NCBI GenBank assembly: GCA_030603035.1
Contig: JAUVYQ010000002.1
Coordinates: 1-49,576, forward strand
From: Phycisphaerae bacterium
GTDB taxonomy: Bacteria; Planctomycetota; Phycisphaerae; Sedimentisphaerales; SG8-4
Reading direction: 5' to 3'
Length of the DNA: 49,576 nucleotides
Part shown: piece by piece, positions 47,703 through 49,576 of the stretch
How the letters are laid out: each line of letters opens with the position of its first letter
Position numbering within the stretch: the stretch's first letter is position 1
Position numbers and translations under genes: made by a program
Notes under the pieces: generated by a model
What the model was told of the DNA's origin: nothing
Seen by the model: only the letters and a program-made list of their open reading frames with translations
Database searches by the model: none

Positions 47703-49342
47703 GGCTTCTGCAAAATGAGTGAATTTTCGACTGACGAAGTCGAATAAATAATAACCCTTCTCGGCGAAGGTGAATTTGATGATGAAAAAGCTGATTTCGA
47801 TGTGATTTAAGGCTTACAGCCTGCTTTTAGACAGAACATCCATGTCGGCTTAGTCTTAGCTCTTTGACAAGTTAATCTTTCAGCACTAAACAGAATGCGT
47901 CAGCCGGTTTTCGGTAATCGTGCAAATGTTCGATAGCAACGAATTTTGTCAGGCTGTTTCAAAATCACGGCAGCAGCTACGGCAATCAGGCTTGCACTAA
48001 GATGAGCAATCGTCATTTGGTTGCTGATGGCAGTGAACGAATAGTGAGTTGTCTGTTCGACTTCTCTGTCGCCAAGACGAGAGAAATACTGCTCGACAAT
48101 TTGCCTGTTTTTAAATGTTTCTTTGAACTCTTTGCTGTCCCTTGGCACCTTTGAGCGTGCGTCATCGGTAACATCGAGGTATTTTGTACAGCCATAACAT
48201 TTTCCGGTATCAAATGATGAATGTTTGACTGAGCAGGTATTGTTGAATTTGGCGGCGACTTTTTTGCTTGTCTTTAGAGGGCAGCGAAACTTGATCCTGT
48301 CACGATTGCCTTCTGTCCATGTGCCAACCGATTTCATCTCGATACCGGCATCGCAGATGGGGCATCCGTGCAGGCCGAAGGTCTTGTCGTCCTTCTGGTT
48401 TCTGGGATTGATGGGAATGTATGCGGCTGATTTCATTTGTTCAACGATGAAGGTGTAAAGCTCTCTGACATCGTATGCCTTGTCGCCGATAAATATTGCG
48501 CCTTTTTTGAAACGAAATCTGCGTTTCAGTGCCCTGATAAGGCTAAATGCGGCATCTGCATCTGTGATGTTATTCGGCAGTGTCTTTTCCACCAGGCATA
48601 TACCCTCTTTGGTGATGATAGTGTGTGTTCTGTATCCCCAATAGAAAATCAGGTCTTGCTTTTGGCCATTTACAACCTGGCAGGAGTAATAGCTCAGAGT
48701 TGCCCGCGGATTGCGTCTTGGTTTTTTGGTTTTGTCACGAGTGTTGCGGTTTGGATTTTTGAAGTTGTTTTCTTTTGTAGCTGCCATGACCGGCTTTGAG
48801 TCGATGATGAATTCATCGAGAGAAGCGAAGTCACCTTCGATTAGAAGTTGGTTTGCCTTTTGATGTATGGCTTTGAGAGTTGAATTTTTCGTCTTCTGCA
48901 AGAATCGATAGAACTGAGATTCGTCAGGCAGATTACCTAATTCAAAACCGCACATTTCCAACAGAGGCGGAATTGAGTTTAGATAATCAATCAGCAACGG
49001 AACAGATGTGATACCCTCGAGATGTTTGATTATGAAGGCTCTGAGCATAGCGTGACGTGAGTGGCCTGTAGCCCCGACGCCGTGGTTTCTGTCCTGCAGC
49101 GCTGAAAGATCAAGAGCTTGGAAGATTAGATAATATTTTCGCAGCAGCGGAGGGTTTCGAATAAGTTCTTGCAGGTCGTAGAAGAAAGATGTTTGTAAAT
49201 GTTGCATGATAAAACCTCCTTTGTTTTGGTTGTAAGTGTTTTCCGTAACGATACTTACATAATAGCCAAAATGGAGGAGATTGCAAGAAAATACTGATTG
49301 TAAATCATTATTTAATATAGACTTACGAATTTTACAGAAGGC
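47703..49342. mobile_element. Insertion sequence with DDE transposase, about 1.64 kb
   Basis: Imperfect terminal inverted repeats: GGCTTCTGCAAAATGAGTGA at 47703 and, reading inward from 49342, GCCTTCTGTAAAATTCGTAA. The palindrome AGAAGGCTTC straddles both ends, so the exact ends and target duplication are uncertain (GGC is one possible direct repeat). One transposase gene inside. The 200 bases between the left end and the gene hold no other gene. Confidence 0.7.
47900..49207 (-). CDS. DDE transposase of an IS1182-like element
   Basis: 435 residues. N-terminal helical domain (HAMLRAFIIKHLEGITSVPL, LPDESQFYRFLQ), then the catalytic core: Asp in SLDEFIIDSKPVMA, KGAIFIGDKAYDVRELY, and EQYFSRLGDREVEQTTHYSF with the Glu. 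A cysteine-rich zinc-like insertion (GCPICDAG, KCYGCTKY) lies before the last acidic residue. Intact and with no lesions, unlike several neighbours, suggesting recent arrival. Family label is provisional. Confidence 0.85.
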   Translation of the reverse strand: MQHLQTSFFYDLQELIRNPPLLRKYYLIFQALDLSALQDRNHGVGATGHSRHAMLRAFIIKHLEGITSVPLLIDYLNSIPPLLEMCGFELGNLPDESQFYRFLQKTKNSTLKAIHQKANQLLIEGDFASLDEFIIDSKPVMAATKENNFKNPNRNTRDKTKKPRRNPRATLSYYSCQVVNGQKQDLIFYWGYRTHTIITKEGICLVEKTLPNNITDADAAFSLIRALKRRFRFKKGAIFIGDKAYDVRELYTFIVEQMKSAAYIPINPRNQKDDKTFGLHGCPICDAGIEMKSVGTWTEGNRDRIKFRCPLKTSKKVAAKFNNTCSVKHSSFDTGKCYGCTKYLDVTDDARSKVPRDSKEFKETFKNRQIVEQYFSRLGDREVEQTTHYSFTAISNQMTIAHLSASLIAVAAAVILKQPDKIRCYRTFARLPKTG

Positions 49343-49371
49343 TTCCTGTCTTAGATTAAAAAGGAGGAATT

Positions 49372-49576
49372 ATGGCTCAGAAAATACCACACTCTATGTC
49401 TTTTCGGGTTTGTGTTTGTCCCTCTGAAGAAAGAGACTACTTCATCGCACATTGCCTCGAACTGGATGTGCTCGGTGAAGACGAGAGCGTGATGAAGATT
49501 TTAGGTAAAATAATAATTGTAATCTCAATTATCACCCTTTTTGCAGCTGGATACTTAGAGGCAGGTCTTCCTCCAG
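49372..49576 (+). CDS. HicB-like protein (3' end outside window)
   Basis: Translated by hand from ATG 49372, with AAGGAGGAAT six bases upstream. MAQKIPHSMSFRVCVCPSEE then RDYFIAHCLELDVLGEDES is a HicB-type domain (HCLELDVLGED). After ESV the sequence turns hydrophobic (KIIIVISIITLFAAGYL) where family members usually have an amphipathic helix. Either an unusual tail or a frame error. It lies 30 bases past the IS right end. Confidence 0.6.
   Translation, partial: MAQKIPHSMSFRVCVCPSEERDYFIAHCLELDVLGEDESVMKILGKIIIVISIITLFAAGYLEAGLPP

Noticed and set aside
47715..47810. Short open frames MSEFSTDEVE and IITLLGEGEFDDEKADF
   Set aside because: Interrupted by stops within the IS left flank; too short to support.

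Overview
The window looks like a piece of a mesophilic Planctomycetes chromosome, most likely from the anaerobic Phycisphaerae/Sedimentisphaerales side. This is inference from gene content, not from a marker tree: an oversized SecA with planctomycete-style insertions, Rnf electron transport, an adenosylcobalamin-type ribonucleotide reductase, a TIGR03960-type radical SAM protein, a DUF5703 carbohydrate-active protein, Tat-exported aldo/keto reductases beside DUF362/DUF6599 proteins, and spacers full of degenerate short-word repeats. No rRNA, tRNA, CRISPR array or phage genes were seen. Layout: (1) 1-10.3 kb is a Tat-linked redox module. tatC (cut by the window edge) and tatA run leftward. Divergently run a DUF6599 membrane protein, a Tat-exported DUF362 protein, a retropepsin-like protease, a polytopic polyferredoxin with an internal twin-arginine motif, and three aldo/keto reductase paralogues, the first broken by a TGA. 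The divergent units start from two promoters that share one palindromic -10 box. (2) 10.3-17.4 kb holds a possible 31-residue peptide gene with its own promoter and terminator, hldD, a membrane hydrolase-like protein, DUF502, tyrS, two unknown genes and a class II ribonucleotide reductase interrupted by a TAG. (3) 17.9-29.3 kb runs leftward: secA, efp, a four-helix-bundle (23S intervening-sequence type) gene, rnr, a DUF5703 protein, rpsT and a TPR protein. (4) 29.3-37.7 kb has long repeat-rich spacers around glyA, an internally duplicated secreted coiled-coil protein, a dUTPase-like protein, a probable small RNA, a Gfo/Idh/MocA protein and an M48 lipoprotein protease. (5) 37.8-45.7 kb is the Rnf operon (RseC-like, a second four-helix-bundle gene, rnfC-D-G-E-A-B), then hicB with a frameshifted hicA, and apbE, whose product would attach FMN to RnfD and RnfG. 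(6) 45.7 kb to the end has a radical SAM gene, an insertion sequence and the start of a HicB-like gene. The most unusual theme is what the repeats do. A palindromic element bounded by CCCCGTTAGAAA and TTTCTAACGGGG lies in frame inside rnfC and inside the radical SAM gene, read in the same frame (PVRN...SNGV) both times, and also occurs in two spacers; this resembles Rickettsia palindromic elements. Both four-helix-bundle genes sit between inverted arrays of short words that could fold the gene into a loop, as in 23S rRNA intervening sequences but away from any rRNA. Other word arrays supply start-codon leaders and 3' ends of genes. Three genes (first aldo/keto reductase, ribonucleotide reductase, hicA) carry single-base lesions, which may be real decay or consensus errors.
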